Source: a virus. From it: a DNA stretch of 31,720 nt. Below the pieces are notes generated by a model. That model did not search any database. It saw nothing but the letters and a program-made list of their open reading frames with translations, and was not told the DNA's origin. The stretch covers positions 1 to 31,720 of the IMG/VR virus record IMGVR_UViG_3300036770_003505; one strand, given 5' to 3'. Below, piece by piece: positions 18,379 through 27,470 of the stretch (the stretch's first letter is position 1; each line of letters begins with the position of its first letter). Both the position numbers and the translations under genes were made by a program.

Positions 18379-18965
18379 TATTTCTTTGTTACGTATTCAT
18401 ACCATTTCATAGGATTCTTCTTAACCCCAACCTGGGTGTCATCCTTGATGTCATAATACTCATAAGTATAAGTATCATAATTCAAATTTATCTTATAATA
18501 AAAATCAAAAACTTCATTCAAATTATATGTATCACTTGTTTTTGATTGACAAACATTTGCCATTCTAGTAAATCCACCAGTCTTGCCATTAAAAAAACTT
18601 GCACTAACATAAAAGGTATCAAAATTAAAAATTTCCTTATCCTTCAACCAATAAATGAAAAATCCTTCTGTGTTCTCTGTATAATCCAAAAGATATGTTG
18701 GTGTAATAATATTATCTACCTTAACCCCATTACTTGCTTGTAAGATTGTTGTTAGATAAACTTTTTGTGATTTGCTAAATGGCGTATCATAATAATCTAA
18801 TTTGAAAAAAGAATTATTAAAACTTTTTGAAATTACTTTAACATCTTCCTCAAAACTAATGTTATTTTTTTTTGTAAAATATGTTGAACTCCAATTATCA
18901 ATTGAATCCAATGTTTTCCCATTATGGAAATTAAAATTTATATTTAAACTATAGTCCATTCCCAT
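18378..18965 (-). CDS. Hypothetical phage structural protein, 195 aa
   Basis: Not recognised. It is rich in Tyr, Phe, Asn, Asp and Lys. A segment near residues 100-140 has GFFIYWLKDKEIFNF, then SASFFNGKTGGFTRM; the FNGKTG segment has a rough counterpart (FNILKNNKVWW) in the 547-aa gene upstream, but this similarity is weak. There is no signal peptide or membrane helix. It sits 4 bp after the FISUMP gene and overlaps the next gene by one base, so a structural role is inferred from operon position only. An alternative ATG at 18959 would shorten it by two residues. Confidence 0.6.
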   Translation of the reverse strand: MGMDYSLNINFNFHNGKTLDSIDNWSSTYFTKKNNISFEEDVKVISKSFNNSFFKLDYYDTPFSKSQKVYLTTILQASNGVKVDNIITPTYLLDYTENTEGFFIYWLKDKEIFNFDTFYVSASFFNGKTGGFTRMANVCQSKTSDTYNLNEVFDFYYKINLNYDTYTYEYYDIKDDTQVGVKKNPMKWYEYVTKK

Positions 18966-18969
18966 TTCC

Positions 18970-19884
18970 TTAATCTTTTATACATCTAATAGAATACCCA
19001 TTGTTTGGATCATCCTCTTGAAAATCCAAATTATCATTATTATATTTCAACTGAATTAGTTTCTTGAAATTAAGTCCGCTTCCATTTGTTTGCGACCAGA
19101 ATGTTACGGTTTCCCCAAAAAAATTAAAATTACCATTATACACTCTTCTTCCTGCTGGATATGCATTAAAACCACTTTCATTTGTCGCCCCATCATTTGG
19201 GGAATTCCACCAAACCAAACCTTTTGCCTTCATCTTACCCCCAGCAACACTATTACCACCAAGATAAGTGCTTAATGTGGTTAATTCAACATTTGTTGGC
19301 ACATGGTATCCAGTAGGACATAACCCCCCAGGATTAGAAGTAGCATACCAGTTATATAGATAACCAAAACAGTTATCAATTGCATTATCATATGATGAAT
19401 ATGCCCCAATCTTTAAATTACTCCAAGTTGTTTTATTTGTAATATATGGAATAGATGCACCATCATTATATCTTGTTGTTCTTAAATTTTCTGTAAGCCA
19501 GGTTTGTGTTCCAATGACTACTGAACTATAATAATTACCATCATAATCCCTAATAATATTTGAACCTGAACAAAAATTCACACTTGTTAACACCCCACTT
19601 GAATTTATATTAAATACTGTACCATTTGTGCTACTAACATACCAACCTTCAGGTAATATCTCATAACTAGTATCTGTTCCAACATAAATAACATCACCAA
19701 TCTCTATTTTCTGTGGAGTTCTTAATGTGCTAACAAACAACATCTTACAATCACCTACACAAGTTGTTGGTGATGTTGCACAAAATATTGAATTACAAGC
19801 ATCCCCACTAGTAGGATGCGTAAACCAACTTCCACAACCACTTGGAGTTGGAGCAGAACCTGCATATATATTAAAATCTGTCAT
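18970..19884 (-). CDS. FISUMP-domain protein (fibre tip or adhesin)
   Basis: 304 residues from ATG 19884. An upstream TTG at 19896 would add four residues and overlap the previous gene, so the ATG, 5 bp after the previous stop, is preferred. Residues about 12-100 form a Cys-rich module ending GWYVSSTNGTVFNIN...VNFC, related to modules in the 873- and 1544-aa fibres. Residues about 105-304 are a full FISUMP domain: DYDGNYYSSVVIGTQTWLTE, then CPTGYHVP, W.SPNDGATNESGF, AGRR.Y.G.F, and the terminal SIRCIKD. It is closer to the family consensus than the FISUMP tip of the 1544-aa fibre. The protein has no stalk of its own; the gene just upstream supplies a Thr-Pro protein that could be its partner. 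Export signals are absent, as expected for a virion component. Confidence 0.8.
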   Translation of the reverse strand: MTDFNIYAGSAPTPSGCGSWFTHPTSGDACNSIFCATSPTTCVGDCKMLFVSTLRTPQKIEIGDVIYVGTDTSYEILPEGWYVSSTNGTVFNINSSGVLTSVNFCSGSNIIRDYDGNYYSSVVIGTQTWLTENLRTTRYNDGASIPYITNKTTWSNLKIGAYSSYDNAIDNCFGYLYNWYATSNPGGLCPTGYHVPTNVELTTLSTYLGGNSVAGGKMKAKGLVWWNSPNDGATNESGFNAYPAGRRVYNGNFNFFGETVTFWSQTNGSGLNFKKLIQLKYNNDNLDFQEDDPNNGYSIRCIKD

Positions 19885-19889
19885 ATTTA

Positions 19890-20675
19890 TTAACAATTTT
19901 GATTAAACCCAATTAAATTATTTGATGAATAATATCTTAATTCAGTTGGTGTTGGTGTTGGGGTTATGGTTGGTGTCAATGTATTAGTTGGTGTCATAGT
20001 TGGTGTTGCATTGGTTGTTCTACTTGGTGTAGGGGTTAGTGTATTAGTTGGAGTTGATGTTGGTGTTGGTTGTACCTCACAATCATCACAACTTTGATTT
20101 GTGCAATTACAACCGCACTCTGGTAATATCATATTAAATCCACAACCATTTGATATTAAACCATCATTACCCATATCTTTTCTTGCACATATTTTAAATT
20201 CAAGACCATTATCATCTTCTAATATAGTTATTGAATCTTCAACCCCATTGCAATTATAATATGTTGTTGTGCATAATCCCCCAAATGTATTAGCGATAAC
20301 ACTATGGCAAACACATAAATTATTATTACATGTTGGCGTTACTGTTGGAGTTATTGTAGTAGTTGGTGTTATAGTTGGTGTTGGTGTAAATGTTGCACTT
20401 GGTGTTGGTGTAAATGTGACACTTGGCGTAGGGGTAGGTGTTGGTGTTGGTGTTGAGGTATTTGATGGATCAGGAAACCCCTCAACCAATCCCTTATGTG
20501 TAAAGCGGACAACCTCATAATCAACTATTGCATTTATGGAATTTGTTAAAACTTCCTCACCAAAACTATTTATAGTATCTTGATGCCCAACAATGTCAAA
20601 ATCCATCTTAATGGGCAAACTAATTGTTAAGTCATTAAGTCTTGGTTGCAATAATCTATATTTATTCACAGTCAT
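19890..20675 (-). CDS. Thr-Pro-linked Cys-rich fibre protein, 261 aa
   Basis: Residues 1 to about 70 are a non-repetitive N-terminal domain, likely the virion attachment part. About 71-115: Thr-Pro tract with [20 protein letters not shown]. About 116-205: Cys-rich domain with many cysteines (CNNNLCVCHSV, CTTTYYNC, CGCNCTNQSCDDC). About 206-245: second Thr-Pro tract. It ends in a short tail, YYSSNNLIGFNQNC. The Cys-rich part is not the module shared by the larger fibres and could bind metal or form disulfides. The start ATG 20675 lies inside the end of the 547-aa gene (14-nt overlap). It is followed 5 bp later by the FISUMP protein, so the two may form one fibre. Confidence 0.75.
   Translation of the reverse strand: MTVNKYRLLQPRLNDLTISLPIKMDFDIVGHQDTINSFGEEVLTNSINAIVDYEVVRFTHKGLVEGFPDPSNTSTPTPTPTPTPSVTFTPTPSATFTPTPTITPTTTITPTVTPTCNNNLCVCHSVIANTFGGLCTTTYYNCNGVEDSITILEDDNGLEFKICARKDMGNDGLISNGCGFNMILPECGCNCTNQSCDDCEVQPTPTSTPTNTLTPTPSRTTNATPTMTPTNTLTPTITPTPTPTELRYYSSNNLIGFNQNC
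19945..20465. repeat. Thr-Pro coding tracts of the 261-aa protein
   Basis: Two low-complexity tracts, about 19945-20070 and 20330-20465, encoding TPT/TPS/TITP repeats on the minus strand, interrupted by the Cys-rich domain. They are shorter and less regular than the stalks at 1-1015 and 6655-8255. Confidence 0.8.
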
Positions 20676-22305
20676 CTATTACCGGTTTTACAATTAAAGG
20701 ATTATCATCATTATTTGTCAATTTTAGAAATTTCTGTTCATAATAATCATATCCCTCTGGAAACAACTTAAAAACATTATTAACAAAAGGATAAAAGGAA
20801 TTATTTATAAATGGATAATTAACACCATTATTATTCTCATCAAAAAATCCAACACTATAAATATCCCTCCACCTAAATTGCCCATCAACAGTTGAATAAA
20901 AAGCATAATTTGGTATAATATCTGCCAAGTTTTTATCCACCGTTTCAACATAATCTGAAAATGCTTTTAATTGCAATTTATTGTGGGGTTTATAATAATA
21001 TCCTTTCTCATTATCATTTATATCAAATATTGGTGAATGTTTTATCTTATAATAAAAATCTGAAATAACTCTTTCTATTTGCTCATATTCATTATATTCA
21101 CAAAAATCACCATCAAATTCAGTTGGGGTTACATAATAAAAGAACTCCTTATTATCATTATCAAAGTAAGAGGTTGTGCCTATATTACTATTAGATTTTG
21201 GATTCTTACTGTCCCACCATACCTTATTATTTTTAAGAATGTTAAAACCCCAACCTTTCTTCATCCTACCATCCTTTGATGCAAAAAACCCAGATTGCCC
21301 TTTGAAAACAATTGTCAAATATAATTCAGTTAGAGGTCTATTATGATTATCTACAACTCCATCAATATTTATTTCATTCTGTAATGTAAAATTATAAGCA
21401 TAATTTGATTCTTTTATATAACCTGAAGATTTCTCATTATTATAACTCAAAATACTCTTGCCATCAAAAACACCCCTTTGAAACCCAGATTTTGTAACAA
21501 TCAATTTGTCACCCCCATCAATAACCTTATGCTTTCTAATATAATATTTTGAGGTTGTTTCCCCAGAATTGCCCCCAATAATAACACGTTTTAATGTGTT
21601 TGGAACATTTGATTTAATCTGGTTATTAACATTAAGAATATTGATAATATATTTCTCTGAACCATAAGAATAATCACCAAATGAATATACATCATACACA
21701 ACGCCATTTATCAAAACACTTTCCCCCTCCTTAATGTTATGCTCAATGCTACAAGTAAGTTTCACCATGTTGAACCCATTTATCACTACTTGAAGGCCAA
21801 TAAATGGTATTCCATCTTCTGCAACCCAATCATAGAAGATATCTCCCATTTTGATGTTAAGACTTTGCTTACTGTCCCCACTATAAGGATAAGTCAAATA
21901 ATAATTCCAATTATAGTTAAATGCTTTTGATGTATCATAACCAAATGCTGTTAAGGTGGGGGGTCTAAAAAAATCAAATTCATATGCTTGAAGCAACCCC
22001 TTCTTCACATTTTCATCTTGCAAATAAACTAAATCCAATAATGGATATATTAATTCGTTTCTATATTTACTAGTTGTAATGCCAGAATATGAATTATTAT
22101 ATGTGAAATTTATGTTAAAAACTGGTCTTATCTTAAATGATTTGTTCTTTTCTTGCTCATATAAATTCTTTAAATCAACATTAACATCCCTATCAAACTC
22201 AATGAGTTCTTTCCTTGTTGATTCCAACTCAATTGATATCTGTGCATTATCATCATCAGATACCTTATTCTTATACACACTTGGAACAATATTATACTTA
22301 TTCAT
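20662..22305 (-). CDS. Hypothetical baseplate-region structural protein, 547 aa
   Basis: No family recognised. It is polar, Asn- and Tyr-rich and beta-rich. Features seen: an acidic N-terminus with ELESTRKELIEFDRDVNVDL (possible short helix), FFRPPTLTAFGYDTSK near residue 112, IDGVVDNHNRPLTELYLTIV near 310, and YSTVDGQFRWRDIYSVGFFD near 480. The last pattern (RWR...GF.D....G..YPF.N) is the most family-like part. The ATG at 22305 overlaps the end of the 1697-aa gene by 8 nt. In T4 the genes after gp6 and gp7 encode wedge components such as gp8; position suggests a similar role, but sequence gives no direct support. Confidence 0.65.
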   Translation of the reverse strand: MNKYNIVPSVYKNKVSDDDNAQISIELESTRKELIEFDRDVNVDLKNLYEQEKNKSFKIRPVFNINFTYNNSYSGITTSKYRNELIYPLLDLVYLQDENVKKGLLQAYEFDFFRPPTLTAFGYDTSKAFNYNWNYYLTYPYSGDSKQSLNIKMGDIFYDWVAEDGIPFIGLQVVINGFNMVKLTCSIEHNIKEGESVLINGVVYDVYSFGDYSYGSEKYIINILNVNNQIKSNVPNTLKRVIIGGNSGETTSKYYIRKHKVIDGGDKLIVTKSGFQRGVFDGKSILSYNNEKSSGYIKESNYAYNFTLQNEINIDGVVDNHNRPLTELYLTIVFKGQSGFFASKDGRMKKGWGFNILKNNKVWWDSKNPKSNSNIGTTSYFDNDNKEFFYYVTPTEFDGDFCEYNEYEQIERVISDFYYKIKHSPIFDINDNEKGYYYKPHNKLQLKAFSDYVETVDKNLADIIPNYAFYSTVDGQFRWRDIYSVGFFDENNNGVNYPFINNSFYPFVNNVFKLFPEGYDYYEQKFLKLTNNDDNPLIVKPVIDDCE

Positions 22306-25300
22306 TTAAATATTTTGTTTTAAACTTATCCATAGCAGAAAATCCCTTCTTAATACCAAAATAGAAATGAAATGGCGCTCCAACTATAAAAGATTTAGTA
22401 AAATTATTATCGTCTTTATTATATTTGCCATCTTTTTGTGCAAAAATATAACCCCTATCATTATTATAACTCAAATCATAAGATGAATCTGAAAAGTAAT
22501 CTGTTGTTGTATAATTTTTCACACTTGAAGGATTATTTGGCTTAATACGTTCAAGAGATTGGTATCTTTTATTCTTAATATCTGTTTGTGCTGTTCCCCA
22601 ATTATTCTTTTCAGTTCCAAAAATTGTTCTTGAAGTTTTATCCAAATTCCAAGAATAAAATGGCACATCTTGCGACTTATTTCCATAATTTTCTATAACT
22701 AAAGTATTTGTTTCCCCTCTCCTAAAATTAACTCTACCTGGGGTGATATGGTCTTTTAATTGCAAATCGGTTTGTGATGATGAATAGAAGACACCCATAT
22801 AGTTTTTATCTTTGCTATTAGAACTCTTTTCACTAAAAATTATAGTTGGTGAATTATCTGTTTTAAACTCATACAATTCTGGTGAAAATTTAACAACACC
22901 AAATTCAGAGTTGATTGATAATAATTGAGCCAAATCCCCATCTATCTTTTTCCCATCTCGGCTAAAAAATGAATTTAAAACCCTTTCGCTCCTTAAAAAA
23001 TTAGAATCCAATATCCTACTAATAACAAAAAAATTAACTAAATCAGAATTATCATAATGACTTGTGGGGTTGATTGAATTCACAACATAACCATAACTAC
23101 TAAAATTATTAAATGATGCCTCCTGCCTATTCTTAACACCTAAATTAACAATTGTAGTTGGATACATCAAGTTATAATTATTTAACCTAATATTACTATT
23201 ACTATCTTTTGTATTATTATTATTACCAACAAATTTAGTATCATAATATGGTGAACTTCTATAATAAAAATTATTTGTATCTTCATCATAATAAACCAAG
23301 TCTTTGCAATATTCAGGATTTGCCCTGTTTGTGTTTACCCTAAAAGAAAACATAAATAAAGAACCATTTACCCAGTTGTTTACAAATGTTTCAGAAATAA
23401 TACCTCTACATATTCCATAATTCAATTTAAATCTAAAAATCCATTCACGAAAAGCAACAAAATCTTTAAGTAAATCAAGTATTGGTCTTCTAACTAATTG
23501 GTAACACCCATCCTTTATATAAGTTTCTTGATATTTTTTTGATGTACATTCCTCATTTATTGTTAATTTACCTGCAACATTTGAATAACAAGAGTATGGG
23601 ACCAATTTATTGCATAAATTAAATGTATTCAATACATCCGAAGCATTTGGTAAACCAGAAATATCATATCCACCTATACTAGCATCAAAAAGTGGATTGG
23701 ATTGAAGAGACACCCCCTCACCCTGTGAAGATTTGGGGTATGTGTAAATCCTAAAATTATTATTCTGTTGTAATACACCAACACTATTATTAATCCAATT
23801 CTTCCCATCTAATCCATCTGATGTTGGAAGTCTATCTGTTCTTAACACTACCTTATTATTAGCACGTAATAATTTTCTATCTTTCAACTCAAGATGCGAA
23901 CTATATGAAAAATATAACATTAATTTTGGTTGCCTAAATAACATCCCCACAAGATCAAAAATACCAAGAAGATAAATTAAATCAGTTGTATCCCCATCAT
24001 ATTGGTTATTATCTTTCACATTACCAATTCCATTCATATAAGTACCACCATTAAAATCCAATCTTGATAAATTGTATTTTGAATCAAGTAAACTACTTGG
24101 TGTGTTTTTTGGGAAATATTTATCTGTACCGGCACGTTCACCATTTTGTATAAAGAAATTATCATCCACATCAAATGGATATGCTTTTGTCCAGTTTTTT
24201 AAGAATTTAACTCTAAAATCATTAAGTCCTAATTTTGATATTTGTTTCCTTGTTATTGGACTTCTATTATTTAATATACCAGCATAATATGAAATAGCAT
24301 CTGTTTTGTATGGTGCATAATCTTGTCCAGGTTCAAATACATATGAATCAAATGAAATATCATTTTGGTCTGTTAATGTTTGTATTGTTAAATTATTACT
24401 ATAAATGCTCCCATTATTGAAATCATTAAGTTTTTGTATTGGTATATTTAATTTGGTATTAATAGTGAAACTAACTTGATCCTCATTGTCATAACCAAAA
24501 ATCTTACCTAGTCCATATTTGTTTGTATATTCAGGTGAATATGGATCCACACCCCTCTGTATAACTAAAACATATTGATTTTCTATATTTTGAAAGTATT
24601 CAATTGGGTTATTTATAATCAACTCATCCCCAACAACAGCTTGATTCCCCAATTTAACCCTTAATACTGCAGGTGATGTTAATACACTTGGTAAATAACC
24701 TTTTTTTGTTTTGTCTGACATTTTAATATAATCAAAATATGTCATACCTGTCAATACTTGGAAGTATTCCAAATCAGAAGCATAGTAAGATGTGTTAGTT
24801 ATTCCAGTTAAAACTGGTAATGTGTATGTTTTTGTTTCATCAGTATCTTGCGTTGCGGCATATTTAACAGTTATAGTTTTATTTTGTTCAGTTATTTTAA
24901 TAGAACCTGGTTTCCCAAAAAGAACCTCCCCATCTACTGTTGTAGCACTATATTTGAAATTTGTATCTTTTGACAAACTACTATTAACAAAACTTAATAA
25001 CTCCCCTGTCTCAATTAAAACATCAGATAAAACAACAATAACATTGTCATAATGATAAGTCCCTCTATTTAAATTATTTGCAAATGAAACTTTTATTTTA
25101 TTTTTACCAGAAAAATAATTATCTCTCAAATTAAAATAATTAATTCTTTCACCAACTGGTAATGTTTCACTATAAACTGAAAAATTCTTTGCAAAGGTAG
25201 ATAACATATATTTGTCAGACCTTGGCATTTTGATGTCTGTTTCACCAACATTTTTAGGTTTCACACCAGATGAGTTTGTTGTCCTACCCGCAATAGCTTG

Positions 25301-27391
25301 TGTTAATGCAAAAAGCATTAATGGTTTATCTTCTTCATACAAAGTATCATCTACATATTTTTTATCTTCTCTTTCAACAATATCTTTTAAATTAGTCCAA
25401 TTAAAGTTTTGAGAAAAATTATCATAATATAAAGTATTATTTGATAATTGTGATAATAACCCATTATTTTGATTTGACCCCTCCAATTCAACATCCACTT
25501 CTTCAATTTCACAATCACAAAGTTCACAATTTGGATATGTTATATTAGGTAAGTGTATTTTTTTTATTTTTCTTCTTATTATTTTTTTAAAATTTTTTAT
25601 GAGAAATATATTCAATACTGTTAATGCAACCAATTCTGCAATTTGTATAATTGCTTGTCCAAACAAAAATGCACTAAACATTGGACTAAGTGGATTTAAA
25701 GTTGCAAGAGTAATTCCTGCTTCTGTAAAGTAATATAATATAAAGTTAATTTGTTTAGCCAATAAAAAATTAACTAAAGTAAGTATTGCTGGTAGTAGTA
25801 TTACACCAAAAAAGTTCCACAAAAATGCAACCAAATGATATCCAAATATTAAAGGAATATTAATAAATTGCAATATTTGTACAATAAGGGAAAATAAAAA
25901 ATATAGTAAATCAAAGTTCTTAACCCCATCGTTAACTGGATACTTATTAACATTTTGCTCACAACTTCTATCTGAAATTTCTTTTATTCCTATAAATTTA
26001 CCTTGTGATGTGCCGCCTTGATACTGATCAACCAACCCCGCAACTGTATATACCTTATTATATTCAAATTCATAAAAAGTATCTTCACACCTTATTGCAG
26101 CATCTTTATTTGTATATCCATCCCAATCCAAACCAAAATAATATGAACCTGCTAATTCTTTTTTTCTACTATCAATAGTAGAATTAATAGGATCACTACT
26201 ACCCCCAATATTCCAACCATACTCCTTAATGTTTGGTACTAAAAAATGTGCTTTTCTTGAGGTGTCTGTTGAGTTATCAACATCCTGCCATTTTACCTTA
26301 AATCTATATTTACCTTTTGTTGGTATTCCTATTTTCTCATCATTTGTTATTATCTGATTTCCGTTTTCATCTGTAACAACATAGTCCAAATTCATAGGTA
26401 ATTCAACAACCCAAGCACCATCCCCATCTATAACTCTACCATTATTACCTAATTCATATTGTTCAAGAATGGGCAAACCATTTTCATCAAGATTTTTTGT
26501 TTGCCTTATTGCCAATATTTGACCAGGACCGGTTTCAAGTTGGCACAAATTACCCATACTTTCCTTTACTCGGCAATTAATTCTTACACTATCTATATTA
26601 CTTGTTCCAAATATTGAACCAATGAAAATAGATGTTGGCTGTATATCAATATTAGCATCATCCCTTAAATCAAAATCAACCCTATTTATGGTTGAATCAC
26701 AAGTTTCAGGATTACCCCAAAGTGGGGATATGGTAATACCTTTTGATAAAGAAACAATCTGCGGCAAAGAATTTAAATCTGATGATTTTTGAAATGAATT
26801 ACCCTTAAATTGCGCTTCTGTTGCCCTACCCATTCTAATCAAATCTTGGGGGGTCAATGAATATTCACCCATATCTGACAAATCAAGATCCATTAGTATG
26901 GTATAACTTCCAACAGGAACACCAAATATCATGTAATCCCCACTTGAATTTGTCTTTACTGTATATTTGTAATACTTCTCATATACCTCAATGGCTTGAC
27001 CATCAAACATAACATCATTCAATGAGGGAAATGTTCCTGTTGCAACATGCCCAGGATATGATGGTTCATATGGTAATAAGTTATACCTATAACCATCCTC
27101 ATTCTTATCATTTATTGACTTATATGGATATATTGAGGTGATTAACTCATTATTCTTGTCCTCTTCACTTAATGGAATAAAAATTGAAATCCTAGCATTT
27201 GGAATACCAAAACCATTATTTGCAGTAACTCTACCCGCAACAACTCCATAGTTTGCACAATCTAATGTATAAACATCTGATTGCCTTATTTTGAAAGATA
27301 AAATCTCAAGGAATTCAATATTTTGGTCTAACTGAAAATTGACAACCTTATCTTGACCAATTTCAGTCCTAATTCTAAAACTATTTTGCAT
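22298..27391 (-). CDS. 1697-aa baseplate-region protein with internal membrane-type helix bundle
   Basis: Second gene after the baseplate J-like gene and the largest in the window. Residues about 45-175 resemble a carboxypeptidase-regulatory-like beta sandwich: GRVTANNGFGIPNARISIFI, then VKTNSSGDYMIFGVPVGSYT. About 230-490 is beta-rich. Residues about 493-605 are strongly hydrophobic, about four helices (FDLLYFLFSLIVQILQFI, LVAFLWNFFGVILLPAILTL, then two more), ending in a basic stretch FKKIIRRKIKKIH and a CxxCxC motif at 622-627. The remaining ~1070 residues are Asn-rich structural sequence ending FIVGAPFHFYFGIKKGFSAM. A long hydrophobic patch inside a virion protein suggests a part that enters or crosses the host envelope, or is packed in the tail hub. 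Own leader with TATTTATA box; overlaps the next gene by 8 nt. Confidence 0.8.
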   Translation of the reverse strand: MQNSFRIRTEIGQDKVVNFQLDQNIEFLEILSFKIRQSDVYTLDCANYGVVAGRVTANNGFGIPNARISIFIPLSEEDKNNELITSIYPYKSINDKNEDGYRYNLLPYEPSYPGHVATGTFPSLNDVMFDGQAIEVYEKYYKYTVKTNSSGDYMIFGVPVGSYTILMDLDLSDMGEYSLTPQDLIRMGRATEAQFKGNSFQKSSDLNSLPQIVSLSKGITISPLWGNPETCDSTINRVDFDLRDDANIDIQPTSIFIGSIFGTSNIDSVRINCRVKESMGNLCQLETGPGQILAIRQTKNLDENGLPILEQYELGNNGRVIDGDGAWVVELPMNLDYVVTDENGNQIITNDEKIGIPTKGKYRFKVKWQDVDNSTDTSRKAHFLVPNIKEYGWNIGGSSDPINSTIDSRKKELAGSYYFGLDWDGYTNKDAAIRCEDTFYEFEYNKVYTVAGLVDQYQGGTSQGKFIGIKEISDRSCEQNVNKYPVNDGVKNFDLLYFLFSLIVQILQFINIPLIFGYHLVAFLWNFFGVILLPAILTLVNFLLAKQINFILYYFTEAGITLATLNPLSPMFSAFLFGQAIIQIAELVALTVLNIFLIKNFKKIIRRKIKKIHLPNITYPNCELCDCEIEEVDVELEGSNQNNGLLSQLSNNTLYYDNFSQNFNWTNLKDIVEREDKKYVDDTLYEEDKPLMLFALTQAIAGRTTNSSGVKPKNVGETDIKMPRSDKYMLSTFAKNFSVYSETLPVGERINYFNLRDNYFSGKNKIKVSFANNLNRGTYHYDNVIVVLSDVLIETGELLSFVNSSLSKDTNFKYSATTVDGEVLFGKPGSIKITEQNKTITVKYAATQDTDETKTYTLPVLTGITNTSYYASDLEYFQVLTGMTYFDYIKMSDKTKKGYLPSVLTSPAVLRVKLGNQAVVGDELIINNPIEYFQNIENQYVLVIQRGVDPYSPEYTNKYGLGKIFGYDNEDQVSFTINTKLNIPIQKLNDFNNGSIYSNNLTIQTLTDQNDISFDSYVFEPGQDYAPYKTDAISYYAGILNNRSPITRKQISKLGLNDFRVKFLKNWTKAYPFDVDDNFFIQNGERAGTDKYFPKNTPSSLLDSKYNLSRLDFNGGTYMNGIGNVKDNNQYDGDTTDLIYLLGIFDLVGMLFRQPKLMLYFSYSSHLELKDRKLLRANNKVVLRTDRLPTSDGLDGKNWINNSVGVLQQNNNFRIYTYPKSSQGEGVSLQSNPLFDASIGGYDISGLPNASDVLNTFNLCNKLVPYSCYSNVAGKLTINEECTSKKYQETYIKDGCYQLVRRPILDLLKDFVAFREWIFRFKLNYGICRGIISETFVNNWVNGSLFMFSFRVNTNRANPEYCKDLVYYDEDTNNFYYRSSPYYDTKFVGNNNNTKDSNSNIRLNNYNLMYPTTIVNLGVKNRQEASFNNFSSYGYVVNSINPTSHYDNSDLVNFFVISRILDSNFLRSERVLNSFFSRDGKKIDGDLAQLLSINSEFGVVKFSPELYEFKTDNSPTIIFSEKSSNSKDKNYMGVFYSSSQTDLQLKDHITPGRVNFRRGETNTLVIENYGNKSQDVPFYSWNLDKTSRTIFGTEKNNWGTAQTDIKNKRYQSLERIKPNNPSSVKNYTTTDYFSDSSYDLSYNNDRGYIFAQKDGKYNKDDNNFTKSFIVGAPFHFYFGIKKGFSAMDKFKTKYLNE
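25570..25915 (-). other. Predicted multi-helix membrane segment
   Basis: Encodes residues about 493-607 of the 1697-aa protein: hydrophobic stretches separated by short loops (FGYH, AKQINF, NPLSP), followed by the basic sequence IIRRKIKKIH. I count about four membrane-length stretches by eye. It is the only membrane-type sequence seen in the window. Confidence 0.75.
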
Positions 27392-27470
27392 TTTATTCTT
27401 TATTGTTTATAAATATTTTATTATATGTTATTTATAAAAGAATAAAGAATATCCCCACAAAATAAATAAT
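27392..27470. other. 79-bp AT-rich intergenic region
   Basis: Lies between the baseplate J-like stop and the 1697-aa gene. Besides the sense TATTTATA box (27408-27415) it has a second copy in the opposite orientation at 27429-27436. No hairpin terminator or small gene was seen. Confidence 0.5.
27408..27415 (-). promoter_or_regulatory. TATTTATA box before the 1697-aa gene
   Basis: TATTTATA on the minus strand, 16 nt before ATG 27391, in the context AAATATTTATAAACAA. It probably drives the unit 27391-17332, whose junctions are all overlaps or gaps of 5 bp or less. Confidence 0.5.

Noticed and set aside
18966-18972. AAGGAA before ATG 18965 as a Shine-Dalgarno site
   Set aside because: No other gene of the window has such a site; starts here have A/T-rich leaders, and the match overlaps the stop region of the preceding gene.
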